Program-made: the position numbers and the translations under genes | Notes under the pieces: generated by a model | What the model saw: only the letters and a program-made list of their open reading frames with translations | What the model was told of the DNA's origin: nothing | The model's database searches: none | Part shown: positions 44,487 to 52,445 of the stretch, in pieces | How positions within the stretch are numbered: the stretch's first letter is position 1 | How the letters are laid out: every line of letters starts with the position of its first letter | From: Bordetella parapertussis | GTDB lineage: Bacteria; Pseudomonadota; Gammaproteobacteria; Burkholderiales; SG8-41 | Reading direction: 5' to 3' | Assembly (NCBI GenBank): GCA_945906935.1 | Contig: CAMDSO010000007.1 | Location: forward strand, 1 to 64,000 | Length of the DNA stretch: 64,000 nt

Positions 44487-44555
44487 GGTAGCAATGGTAG
44501 CAATGGTAGCAATGGTAGCAAGGGCCGCAATAGCCGCAATGACCACAATGGCCGC
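44487..44555. repeat. 9-bp tandem repeat GGTAGCAAT upstream of the patatin gene
   Basis: Three perfect copies of GGTAGCAAT and a partial one, then degenerate copies (GGCCGCAAT, GACCACAAT), lie 25 bp upstream of the patatin start. They sit in the likely promoter/leader on the minus strand, so copy number could affect expression. Confidence 0.8.
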
Positions 44556-44583
44556 GGCGCGGCACCACGCGCGATCAATCGCA

Positions 44584-45144
44584 TCATGGGGTTTTCGCCG
44601 CCAGCGAGGCCGCGAACTCACCTTGTTTGGCACTCAAGGTCTTCAGCCAGCGCTGGCCGCCAAAGGTAAAGCCGATCCAGTAGCCCAGCTCAACCAGTTC
44701 AGGTTCCGAAAACTCCGCGTGCAATTCAGCCCACATCGCATCATCGGCCTGCGCGGGATCGTACATGATGGCATCGGCGTAGCGCAGCGCGATTTTTTCG
44801 CGCGGCGTGAAGCGCGACGATGTGGCGTAGTTCATCAATTCGGACATTCTGTCGTTCTCATCCCGCGCCGACCGCGCGGTGCCCTGGTTGCTTCAGTAAG
44901 CGCATTCAATCGTATGGGCAATATAGGCACGTGTAAGCTCCTTGAGTTCGTGTTCAAGTACGCCCGCACCGCTGTCGAACAGCGTCTTGCGTGTCAGCGT
45001 GAATGAGCGCATGACATCGGGCTGATGCGCGCGAATGGCCTGATTTTCAGGGCCTGGCCGCCCTTCGGCGATGGCTTCGTCGAGCCACTTCTGAACGAGC
45101 GGGTCCTTTATACTTGCCGGATCGATATAGCTGATGCGTGCCAT
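44584..45144 (-). CDS. Carboxymuconolactone decarboxylase/AhpD-like protein with in-frame TGA at the CxxC motif; candidate selenoprotein
   Basis: Track ORFs 44893-45144 and 44584-44847 share one frame and together form a 186-residue CMD-family protein. The first part starts MARISYIDPASIKDP, with AGGAG 8 nt upstream, and has NQAIRAHQPDVMRSF and ELKELTRAYIAHTIECAY. The second has SSRFTPREKIALRYADAIMYDPAQADDAMWAELHAEFSEPELVELGYWIG. Between them is TGA (44893-44895) and 15 sense codons beginning SNQ. Relatives have C-x-Y-C-G-N-Q here, so TGA replaces the second Cys of the redox CxxC, making CxxU if decoded as selenocysteine. A SECIS-like hairpin follows. CMD/AhpD-like selenoproteins have been reported in bacterial surveys (from memory). 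A nonsense mutation is the alternative. Confidence 0.7.
44862..44881 (-). promoter_or_regulatory. Candidate bacterial SECIS hairpin
   Basis: Starting 14 nt after the in-frame UGA on the minus strand, CCGCGC pairs with GCGCGG around the 5-nt loop GGUCG (stem-loop 44863-44879). An outer C-G pair with a bulged A is possible at 44862/44881. The loop begins 19 nt after UGA, close to the spacing in E. coli fdhF, whose apical loop also carries GGUC. The codons used here (ACC GCG CGG TCG GCG CGG) also depart from the usual protein sequence after CxxC, as if constrained by RNA structure. Confidence 0.55.
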
Positions 45145-45272
45145 GACTGCTTCTCCTGTTTATGAATCCTTGTGATGAGTGCTATTGATAGCCTCTTGCT
45201 CCGGTCTTGAGGCCGCGTTAACCTTGTAGATCAATAAAAAATTTTTCGCAGCAGCATTCAACCGCGGTTTGC

Positions 45273-46283
45273 ATGAAAGAAAAAACAGTTATGCGGCGTA
45301 TACAAATTATCTTGCAATCGACCGTCCCGCTGCTTCTGCTGGCTGCGACTATACAACCCGCGGCAAGCGCTGCAGCGGCTGCCGATTATCCGAACCGTCC
45401 GATCCGCATGGTCGTGCCGCAAGGCATCGGCGCCTCCAATGACACAATGGCGCGCGTGCTGACGGTAAAACTCGGCGAAGTGCTCGGCCAACAGGTGGTC
45501 GTCGACAACCGGCCGGGTGCCGGCGGCATGATTGGCCTCGAAATCGCGTCGCATGCCGCAGCCGACGGCTACACCCTCCTCGGCACCGCTACCGCCATTC
45601 AGGTGATTTCTCCGCAGCTTTATAAAAAACTGTCGTTCGACCCGTTTCGCGATCTCACGCCAATCGCACTCTACGCGATCACGCAGAACGCGCTGACGGT
45701 AAATCCGTCGATGCCGGTAAAAACCGTCAGGGAATTCATTGCCGCCGCCAAGGCGGCGCCGGGCAAGCTCAACATGGCGTCTGCCGGTGCCGGCTCGCAA
45801 AGCCATCTCGCCGGTATGCAATTTGCGCTGCCGACTGGTATCGATGTCGTGCATATTCCCTACAAGGGCGGCGGCGCATCGGTTGCCGCGGTGGTCGCCA
45901 ACGAATCGCAGTTCACACTCACGCCGCTGCCCGCCGTCTACTCGTTCATCAAGTCCGGCCGCCTGCGTGTGCTGGCTACTGGCGGCGAAAAACGTTCGCC
46001 CCAATTGCCCGACGTGCCGACGGTTGCCGAAGCGGGTGTGCCGGGCTTTCAGTCCACCGGCTGGGCAGGACTGCTGGCGCCGCACGCAACCCCCGCGCCG
46101 ATTCTCGGCAAGGTTCACGCGGCACTGATCAAGGTGATGAACCAGCCCGATACGCGCGAACTGATCGAGCGCCAGGGAGCCGACCCGGTGACCAGCACGC
46201 CAGCCGAGTTCGGCCGCTTCATCCGCGAGGAGTGGGACCGCTTCGGGCAGGCCATCAAGGCGGCGAAAATCAAAGTCGAGTAG
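45273..46283 (+). CDS. Bug-family (TctC-like) periplasmic binding protein
   Basis: A binding protein of 336 aa (or 330 from the second Met) with signal peptide STVPLLLLAATIQPAASAAAA. Bug motifs are RPIRMVVPQGIGASNDTMARVLTVKLGE, VDNRPGAGGMIGLEIASHAAADGYTLLG, SAGAGSQSHLAGMQFAL and VVHIPYKGGGASVAAVVANE. The first ligand loop reads VPQGIGASND rather than the more usual VP(F/Y)PPGG, suggesting a different ligand class. It is convergent with the GntR gene (3' ends overlap by 14 bp). It may feed the Gfo/Idh-creatininase pathway next door (inference). Confidence 0.92.
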   Translation: MKEKTVMRRIQIILQSTVPLLLLAATIQPAASAAAAADYPNRPIRMVVPQGIGASNDTMARVLTVKLGEVLGQQVVVDNRPGAGGMIGLEIASHAAADGYTLLGTATAIQVISPQLYKKLSFDPFRDLTPIALYAITQNALTVNPSMPVKTVREFIAAAKAAPGKLNMASAGAGSQSHLAGMQFALPTGIDVVHIPYKGGGASVAAVVANESQFTLTPLPAVYSFIKSGRLRVLATGGEKRSPQLPDVPTVAEAGVPGFQSTGWAGLLAPHATPAPILGKVHAALIKVMNQPDTRELIERQGADPVTSTPAEFGRFIREEWDRFGQAIKAAKIKVE

Positions 46284-46980
46284 CCAGCGGCTGCGGCGTC
46301 GAGTGCTCGACTAGCCGCAGTACCTCGGCGGCGGCCTGCGTGGCCTGATCGCGCGTGATCTGTTCCGCTGCATCCGCATCGCCGCGCTTGACTGCGGCAA
46401 CGATGGCTTTCATACCGCGAATGCTTTCCGCAGGACGCCGCACCGAGCGCGCCGGATGCGACAAGCCCAGTGCGCGCCAGCGCCAGATGCGCGCGTGCAG
46501 CGTTGCCAGCATACCCGACAGGACTTCGCTGGCCGCGCCTTCGAACAGTACTTCGTAAAAATCGTTTTTCGTGACCAGTATCTTTTCCGCGTCGCCTTCG
46601 CGATAGGCCTCGACCACGACGTCGAGCGCCGCCACCAGTTTTTTTTGCTGTTCGGCACTGGCGTGTTCGACAAACAGGCGTGCGGCGATGCCTTCGAGCG
46701 CACCGCGAATGGTATACAGATCGCGCGCCTCGCCGGCCGACAGTTCGCGCACCACCGGCCCCTTGTGCGGGATGATGGCGACCAGCCCCTCTGACTCAAG
46801 CTGGCGCAAGACCTCGCGCACCACAGTACGCGAGACGCCGGTCATTTCGGTGAGTTCACGTTCGATCAGGCGCTGCCCGGGCGCCAACTGGCCGCCGATG
46901 ATGGCCGCACGCACGCGTTCAAGCACCTGCTGGCGCAAGGGTGCAGCGGTGCGCTGGATGTCGAGCGGGAGGAGGGCCAT
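46270..46980 (-). CDS. GntR-family regulator, FadR/FCD subfamily
   Basis: A 236-aa regulator. The N-terminal winged helix spans LRQQVLERVRAAIIGGQLAPGQRLIERELTEMTGVSRTVVREVLRQLESEGLV. The all-helical FCD domain follows (YTIRGALEGIAARLFVEHAS, NDFYEVLFEGAASEVLSGML, Ala-rich C-terminus). FCD domains bind carboxylate ligands, often with a metal. It is divergent from the Gfo/Idh-creatininase-cupin operon, and a palindrome sits in the shared 97-bp gap, so it probably represses that operon and itself. Confidence 0.92.
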   Translation of the reverse strand: MALLPLDIQRTAAPLRQQVLERVRAAIIGGQLAPGQRLIERELTEMTGVSRTVVREVLRQLESEGLVAIIPHKGPVVRELSAGEARDLYTIRGALEGIAARLFVEHASAEQQKKLVAALDVVVEAYREGDAEKILVTKNDFYEVLFEGAASEVLSGMLATLHARIWRWRALGLSHPARSVRRPAESIRGMKAIVAAVKRGDADAAEQITRDQATQAAAEVLRLVEHSTPQPLATRL

Positions 46981-46995
46981 AAGCAGAGATTCCGT

Positions 46996-47030
46996 TTGAC
47001 GCTTTTGTATGACCGTAATACGATATTACG
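46996..47030 (+). promoter_or_regulatory. Promoter with GntR-type operator over the -10 box
   Basis: TTGACG (46996-47001) and TACGAT (47019-47024) are separated by 17 bp, a good sigma70 promoter facing the oxidoreductase operon. CGTAAT-ACGAT-ATTACG (47014-47030), a perfect 6-bp inverted repeat, covers the -10 box. This suits repression by the divergently encoded FadR-type regulator, with release by a pathway metabolite. Confidence 0.65.
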
Positions 47031-47077
47031 AAACCCCCATCCGCTGCAACCTGAAAACCGTTTCTGAGGAGTCACGC

Positions 47078-48142
47078 ATGAGCACGCCCGTCAATGTCGG
47101 CATCATCGGCCTCGGCCGCTGGGCCAAAGTTCTCACCCGCGCCGCCCAACAATCCGACCGGATCAAAATCGTCGCCGCCTACAGCCGTTCCGAAGAAAAA
47201 CGCACGGCCTTCGCGCAGGAATTCGGCGTGCCGGCGGTGGCCAGCATGGAGACCATGCTGGCTGACCCGAAGATTCAGGGCTGCATCCTCACGGTGCCGA
47301 ACGAACAGCATCTGCCCGTCGCCCTCGAAGTCGCCAAAGCAAAAAAACACATCTACACCGAGAAGCCGATCGCCAACACGCTGGAAAACGGCCTGAAGAT
47401 CGCCGCCCTCGAAAAAGACTACGGCGTCTCGGTCACCGTCGGCCACAGTGCGCGTCTGATGGCGGGTCTGCGCGAAATCAAAAAACGTATTGACGCCGGC
47501 GAACTCGGCCGCGTCGCCTTCATCGAAGCCAACTTCTCCAACGAGCGCGCGCTCGAACTCACACCGCAGACCTGGCGCTGGTACAAAGACAAGGCGCCCG
47601 GCGGCCCGCTCTCGCAACTGGCGATCCATCAGTTCGACGTCGTGCATTATCTGGGCGGTGAAATCGCCGAAGTCAGCGCCATGTCATCGAAACTCTCGCC
47701 AGTCGGCGCCGAGGTCGATGACCAGTCGATGACGCTCTTGAAATTCGCCGACGGCAAGGTGGCTTATGTGGGCTCTTGCTGGACCTCGCCGGGCATCTAT
47801 TGCGTGCGCGTGTTTGGTTCCAAGGGCCTCATGCACTTCGAAATCGACTTTGGCACCTGGGACACACCCGACAAGATCCACGAATCGGCTATCCTCTATA
47901 TCCAGCGCGGTAAAGACGGTTACGCCAAGCGCGAAAAACTGACCATCGCGAAGAGCGACATGTTCCGCGCCGAACTCGAAATGTTCGCCGACAGCATCGC
48001 CGCCAACAAACCAGCTGAACTCTCGGCCGACAACGGCAACGTCGCGCTGGCGGTGGTCTACGCGGCGCTGCGTTCGCTGGAACACAACGGCCAGGCGGTG
48101 AAAATTGCCGACATCATCGCCGAACACAAAGCCAGAATTTAA
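47078..48142 (+). CDS. Gfo/Idh/MocA-family oxidoreductase
   Basis: A 354-aa NAD(P)-dependent oxidoreductase from MSTPVNVGIIGLGRW, with GAGGAG upstream. The Rossmann segment is VGIIGLGRWAKVLTRAA. The family EKP motif is in IYTEKPIANTLENG, followed by VGHSARLMAGLREIKKRI. The second domain shows PGGPLSQLAIHQFDVVHYLGGEI, which holds the usual His of the active site. These enzymes oxidise or reduce sugars, cyclitols and related polyols. It is first in an operon with creatininase, cupin and 2-hydroxyacid dehydrogenase genes. The substrate is unknown. Confidence 0.93.
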   Translation: MSTPVNVGIIGLGRWAKVLTRAAQQSDRIKIVAAYSRSEEKRTAFAQEFGVPAVASMETMLADPKIQGCILTVPNEQHLPVALEVAKAKKHIYTEKPIANTLENGLKIAALEKDYGVSVTVGHSARLMAGLREIKKRIDAGELGRVAFIEANFSNERALELTPQTWRWYKDKAPGGPLSQLAIHQFDVVHYLGGEIAEVSAMSSKLSPVGAEVDDQSMTLLKFADGKVAYVGSCWTSPGIYCVRVFGSKGLMHFEIDFGTWDTPDKIHESAILYIQRGKDGYAKREKLTIAKSDMFRAELEMFADSIAANKPAELSADNGNVALAVVYAALRSLEHNGQAVKIADIIAEHKARI

Positions 48143-48152
48143 GGAACGCCCC

Positions 48153-48956
48153 ATGCTACCGACCCGTCACTTCATCGATCTCACGCAACCCGAGATCGCC
48201 CAACAGCTCAAACACAATCCGCTCGTCATCCTGCCCGCCGGCAGTGTCGAACAGCACGGCCCGCACCTGCCGACCGGCACCGACATCTACGCCAGTCAGG
48301 TCATCGGCCATGCCGTCGCCGAACGCATGGACGGTCTGTTGCTGCCGTCGACGCCGTTTGGTGTGACGCCGATGCACATGCCATTCGCGGGCACCATCAC
48401 GCTGTCGCCCGACACCTATCAGCGCGTGGTTGTTGAAACCTGCGTGTCGACCGCCAAACACGGCGCCAAATACCTGCTGCTGATCAACTGGCACGAGGGC
48501 AATATTCCGTCACTGGCGATCGCCGCCGAAGCGCTGCATCGCGAACACGGCATGAGCGTGCTGACGGTGCAGGCCTGCTACGTCGCCGCCGAACTCTACG
48601 GCCACGACTGCGGCGGCCTCACCCACGGTGGCGAAATCGAGGCACTCGCCGTGCTCGCCTGCCGCCCCGACCTCGTGCATCTCGACCGCATTGACTATTC
48701 GTCGGATCACAACCACGGCCGCAAATGGGACCGGCTGCGCCGTACGCGCAGCTATCAACCGGTGTTGACCGACATCCGCACCATCTGCCCGACCGGCTGG
48801 TATGGTGCGCCCGAACACGCCACCATCGACAAGGCGCAAAAGATGCTCAACGACATCGCCGATGCGATCGCCAAAGAGGCAACGGAAATTTTCAAACTGC
48901 TCGACGAGGCGCAAGGCGGCACCGCTGAAATCAAACATCTAAAGGTGGGCAACTAA
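48153..48956 (+). CDS. Creatininase-family amidohydrolase
   Basis: A 267-aa protein from MLPTRHFIDLTQPEI, with AAGGA upstream. It has the family metal-binding set LPAGSVEQHGPHLPTGTDIYAS (Glu, His, Asp ligands), INWHEGNIPSLAIAAEAL, and HGGEIEALAVLACRPDLV. Creatininase-fold enzymes open cyclic amides or formamides (creatinine, FAPy, mycofactocin precursor and others). In this operon it may hydrolyse a lactam- or lactone-like intermediate (inference). It starts 10 bp after the oxidoreductase stop. Confidence 0.93.
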   Translation: MLPTRHFIDLTQPEIAQQLKHNPLVILPAGSVEQHGPHLPTGTDIYASQVIGHAVAERMDGLLLPSTPFGVTPMHMPFAGTITLSPDTYQRVVVETCVSTAKHGAKYLLLINWHEGNIPSLAIAAEALHREHGMSVLTVQACYVAAELYGHDCGGLTHGGEIEALAVLACRPDLVHLDRIDYSSDHNHGRKWDRLRRTRSYQPVLTDIRTICPTGWYGAPEHATIDKAQKMLNDIADAIAKEATEIFKLLDEAQGGTAEIKHLKVGN

Positions 48957-49333
48957 TGACTCAAGTCCTCACACAAGCGCAGGCAAAACAACTCGGGCTT
49001 GCCGGCCGCAAATCGCTGGAAATCGTCTCTGGCGAAAAAGGTTCGCAGGCGGTGACGCTGCGCCTGGTTGAAATTCCGGTGCCGCAACCCGGCGAAAAGT
49101 TGCGCGGTCCGCATCTGCACAATGGCTTTGAGGAATGCATCTTCGTCATGTCTGGCGAGGGCTGCATGGAGGCCGACAGCGGCAACTATCCGGTCAAAGC
49201 CGGTGACACGCTGCTAGTCACACCGGGCGAAAAACACGTGACGCGCAACACCGGCACGGAACCGCTGATGCTGCTGTGTTTTTTCCCGGTGGCTGAAATC
49301 GCCAAACGCACGCAGGACGTGGCGGCACGCTAA
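48956..49333 (+). CDS. Cupin-domain protein
   Basis: A 125-aa single-domain cupin. Motif 1 is RGPHLHNGFEECIFVMSGEG (His, His, Glu ligands) and motif 2 is VTPGEKHVTRNTG. Its start overlaps the creatininase stop by 1 bp (TAATG), so translation is coupled. Small cupins of this type act as isomerases, dioxygenases or ligand binders. The partner genes suggest a role in the same carbohydrate-like or carboxylate pathway, but no specific reaction can be named. Confidence 0.9.
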   Translation: MTQVLTQAQAKQLGLAGRKSLEIVSGEKGSQAVTLRLVEIPVPQPGEKLRGPHLHNGFEECIFVMSGEGCMEADSGNYPVKAGDTLLVTPGEKHVTRNTGTEPLMLLCFFPVAEIAKRTQDVAAR

Positions 49334-49448
49334 ACGTCGCCGGCATTACCGTTTTACGCACGGGGCTGCAGCCCCCCATGCCCGCTGTTATTTGAGCAAA
49401 TCGTTTGAACGGCCACCGTCGCCGCGCCCCATCCGCCGAGGAGTATTC

Positions 49449-50429
49449 ATGTCATACGATGTCATCTGTCTGCGTCCTGAAATCGATTTCACACGTGCCG
49501 GCGTTACCCCGCCGCCAGAACTGAAGATCGCCTACCGCGCGCCCGACGCCGCCGATCTGCCGGCGCTGATGGCCTCGGCACGCGCCATGCTGATCCCCGC
49601 GGTCGGGCCGAAACTGCCGGCGGCCTTGTTTGAAAACAGCACAGTGAAATTTGTGCAAATCACCGGCGCCGGCGTTGACCGGCTCGACGCCGCTGCCATG
49701 AAGGCCTTGGGCATTACGGTGGCCAACGTGCCTGGCGGCAGCAATGCCGCGGTGTCCGAATACGCAGTCACCACCGCCGCCACGCTGTCACGACGCTTCG
49801 CCTGGAGTGACCGCGAGATCAAAGCCGGCAACTATGCGGCGTTTCGCGCGCGCATGGTCGCCGACAATCTCGCCGGCCTGCAGGGCCTGCTGGTGGGCGT
49901 GGTCGGCGCGGGCATCGTCGGCACCGCCGTGGCACAGGCCTTTCATCGTGCCGGCGCGCAGCTAGTCTATTTCGATCCGGCGCCGCGCGACGCGGCCGCC
50001 CTCGCCGCCATCAACGCCCGATCGCTCACCCTCGACGCATTGCTCCAGACCTGCGATGTTGTGACCCTGCACGTGCCGCTGCTGCCGGCCACGCAAAACC
50101 TGCTCGATGCAAAACGCCTTGCCCTGATGAAAGCCGACGCGATCCTCGTCAATGCGTCGCGCGGCGGCGTCGTTGATGAAGCCGCGCTGGTGGCACAACT
50201 CGCCGCCGGCAAACTGGGTGCCGCGGCGGTCGATGTCTTTTCCACTGAACCGCCCGCCGCTGACAATCCACTGCTCACCGCGCCTGCTGCGGCGGCCGAG
50301 CGCCTGCTGCTCACCCCGCACATCGCCGGCGTCACCCGTCAGGCCTCGACGTTTTTATTCCAGGTCGCCTGCGACAACGTCAAACGGGTGGTCGCCGACG
50401 GCCAGCCGCCGCTCAACCGCGTTTATTAG
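49449..50429 (+). CDS. D-2-hydroxyacid dehydrogenase
   Basis: A 326-aa enzyme from MSYDVICLRPEIDF, with GAGGAG upstream. The NAD motif is VGVVGAGIVGTAVAQAFHRAG near residue 143. The catalytic Arg is in VNASRGGVVDEAAL and the His in LLTPHIAGVTRQ. The substrate-side segment GAGVDRLDAAAM is typical of phosphoglycerate/glyoxylate-type dehydrogenases. It follows the cupin by 115 bp and is probably the last step of the operon, interconverting a 2-keto and a D-2-hydroxy acid. Confidence 0.92.
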   Translation: MSYDVICLRPEIDFTRAGVTPPPELKIAYRAPDAADLPALMASARAMLIPAVGPKLPAALFENSTVKFVQITGAGVDRLDAAAMKALGITVANVPGGSNAAVSEYAVTTAATLSRRFAWSDREIKAGNYAAFRARMVADNLAGLQGLLVGVVGAGIVGTAVAQAFHRAGAQLVYFDPAPRDAAALAAINARSLTLDALLQTCDVVTLHVPLLPATQNLLDAKRLALMKADAILVNASRGGVVDEAALVAQLAAGKLGAAAVDVFSTEPPAADNPLLTAPAAAAERLLLTPHIAGVTRQASTFLFQVACDNVKRVVADGQPPLNRVY

Positions 50430-50889
50430 GCCCGGCTTTGCCGCAAGTGTCGCCGAAGGCGCCGACCCCATACTGTGCCCACGCCTAGCCGCGCGGCGAT
50501 CCGTGCGGCGTTGTCAGGAGACTGCAATGAAGAAAGCAAAGGGGCGTTTGAGGCCGTACAAACCAAACATGGCAACAATCCGCTGCCGCGCAGCGGCCGC
50601 ATGATTGTTTGCGTGTTGACCATGGGTTTCGTATTCTCCACGGCATTTAGCGAAAGCGTCGATATCGACGACTACGAAATTCGCAGCAAACCACGCACCA
50701 AAGACCAGCAACTGCAGCGCAGGCGGAAGGGAGTGCCCGCTTGTTTGCACGCCGCCGCACAAAGTCGCATACTTATTGCGGCTTTTGGCTGCATCGAAAG
50801 TCGCTGATGGCATCAGGGGTCGGTGATCCGCTTGTTGCAGATCTTCGGGGATTTTTACTGAGTGCTGTTAACGCCAGGACGTGTAATCC
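50430..50889. other. Intergenic region with one doubtful 25-codon ORF; boundary of an AT-richer segment
   Basis: About 460 bases without a convincing gene. A short basic ORF at 50527-50604 (MKKAKGRLRPYKPN...) has CAGGAG 6-7 nt before its ATG but no family resemblance. A second plus-frame stretch reads MIVCVLTMGFVFSTAFSESVDIDD and has no good start. Base composition shifts toward A+T after this region, so it may be an insertion boundary. Confidence 0.4.
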
Positions 50890-51552
50890 ATGATCGAAAC
50901 AAAAATCAGAATCGCCCTGTTTGGCAGCTTCTATCGCGGTTATTACCTGCTGACTGAATTGCTGAATGGCCCCCTGCGCGAGCGATTCTGCGTGGTCGGG
51001 GTGGCGACCGATGATGTCACGCAGGGGTTTATAAGCCGCGAAAAGCGCGTATGGCAGTATCCCCATCGCCCCGAGGAGGCGACGATGGTCGGGCAAAAAG
51101 CGGAAATGCACGGTCTTGCTGTTTACAAAGGCCGCGTAAAAACCGAGCTGTTTTATTCAATGTACGAGCAGGTATGGCGCCCGCATTTGTGCATTTCGGC
51201 AACTTTTGGGCAGCGCATAGACGCCAGACTCTTCAATTTTCCGCGATTCGGATTTTTCAATATTCACCCTTGCGTCGAGGACGGCTGGCCCTCCAAATAT
51301 GCCGGCCCGAACCCTTTTCAGGCGTTGATCCGGGACGGATACGATCATTCAACTGCAGCGCTGCATCGGGTTGATGCCGGTCTCGATACAGGGGAGCTGA
51401 TTGCAATGTCGCCACGAGTTGGTATTCCCCCCGGGGCCTCGGTGGTAGACATGCATAAATTGACCTCCCCGGTGATTGCCAAATTCGCTGTGCCAGAGTT
51501 GCTACGGCTGGTCGATTTCGCGCCGGCCCACAGTCTCGCTGGCAGTGTCTGA
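50890..51552 (+). CDS. Formyltransferase-family protein
   Basis: A 220-aa protein with the formyltransferase fold: IRIALFGSFYRGYYLLTELL, then FFNIHPCVEDGWPSKYAGPNPFQALI, with the catalytic Asn and His in NIHP, and HRVDAGLDTGELI with the catalytic Asp. The core matches Fmt, ArnA-N and PurN-type enzymes using 10-formyl-tetrahydrofolate. The substrate-binding C-terminal OB domain of Fmt is missing, so it is not the initiator tRNA enzyme. It is first in an AT-richer plus-strand run with a solute-binding protein and symporter; the next ATG lies 1 bp after its stop. The acceptor is unknown. Confidence 0.85.
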   Translation: MIETKIRIALFGSFYRGYYLLTELLNGPLRERFCVVGVATDDVTQGFISREKRVWQYPHRPEEATMVGQKAEMHGLAVYKGRVKTELFYSMYEQVWRPHLCISATFGQRIDARLFNFPRFGFFNIHPCVEDGWPSKYAGPNPFQALIRDGYDHSTAALHRVDAGLDTGELIAMSPRVGIPPGASVVDMHKLTSPVIAKFAVPELLRLVDFAPAHSLAGSV

Positions 51553-51553
51553 G

Positions 51554-52435
51554 ATGGTGCGGCGTGCAGGAAATAATGCCGCTTGGCTAGGCCTCAGGTG
51601 TGGCCGTGCGGCTGCGGCGTATGTGCTACTGCTGTGCTGGTCGGCGTCCGCGGTTTTTGCACAGTCCACCTTGGTGAAGGTGGCGGATGGCCGTTTGGTT
51701 GCTGCCGAACTGGCGCGCATCATTAATCGCGGAGTTTTAATCGTCGCACTTCACGAAAAAGACACGCCACCATTTTCTTATGAGAAGGACGGTGTGTTGG
51801 TCGGGTTTGATATCGAACTTGTGCAGCGCATCGGTGACCAACTAAAGGTGCCTTTACAGTTCGACCGCAGCGCAAAAACCTATGATGAAGTTGCGCAGAA
51901 AGTGGCGATCGGACAGGCCGATGTCGGAGTCAGCAAACTGGCGCGCACTCTAAAACGTGCCGAGTCGGTGCTCTTTTCTGACCCCTACATGCGTCTTGAA
52001 CATTCTTTGCTGATCAATCGACTGGCTTTTGCCGGCATGGCGCGGGATCAGACCGTTGCACAGGCTGTGCGGAACTTCAACGGCACCATCGGTGTGCTGG
52101 CAGGATCGGCGTGGGAGGAATTCGCGCGGCGTAATTTCGTCAACGCAACGGTAGTTCCCTTCCCAACCTGGGCCAAAGCGGTACAGGCGGCGCGGGAAGG
52201 CAAGGTCGTCGCTGCCTACCGGGATGGTATCGAGGTCCGAATGGTAATGGCTGCCGATCCCCAACTGGCGTTGACTATGCGCACGGTCAGTTTTACTGAC
52301 CTCGCGTCGATGCTATGTGTGGTCGTCGGTACTCGGGATCTGGTCTTGCGCTCCCTGATTAATGAAATCGTCGCCAACCAAACAGAACAGCCGACGGTCG
52401 AGAAATTGCTGAAAAGAATCGCGGTAATAAAATGA
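51554..52435 (+). CDS. Periplasmic solute-binding protein, family 3
   Basis: A 293-aa protein from MVRRAGNNAAW with a signal peptide (YVLLLCWSASAVFAQS). SBP_bac_3 features are RGVLIVALHEKDTPPFSYEKDGVLVGFDIELVQRIGDQL, AIGQADVGVSKLARTLKRAESVLFSDPY, and VLAGSAWEEFA. Such proteins usually deliver amino acids to ABC permeases, yet no ABC genes are nearby; a DAACS-type symporter follows by 10 bp. It may instead feed that carrier or act as a sensor ligand-binding protein. Codon use is more A+T-rich than upstream genes. Confidence 0.88.
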   Translation: MVRRAGNNAAWLGLRCGRAAAAYVLLLCWSASAVFAQSTLVKVADGRLVAAELARIINRGVLIVALHEKDTPPFSYEKDGVLVGFDIELVQRIGDQLKVPLQFDRSAKTYDEVAQKVAIGQADVGVSKLARTLKRAESVLFSDPYMRLEHSLLINRLAFAGMARDQTVAQAVRNFNGTIGVLAGSAWEEFARRNFVNATVVPFPTWAKAVQAAREGKVVAAYRDGIEVRMVMAADPQLALTMRTVSFTDLASMLCVVVGTRDLVLRSLINEIVANQTEQPTVEKLLKRIAVIK

Positions 52436-52445
52436 AATTCCAGCG

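Noticed and set aside
45258-46118. 286-aa minus-strand ORF
   Set aside because: Antisense of the Bug protein gene, which has a signal peptide and conserved motifs.
50514-50813. 99-aa minus-strand ORF in the 50.4-50.9 kb gap
   Set aside because: No ribosome site, no family resemblance and no conserved pattern; treated as intergenic.
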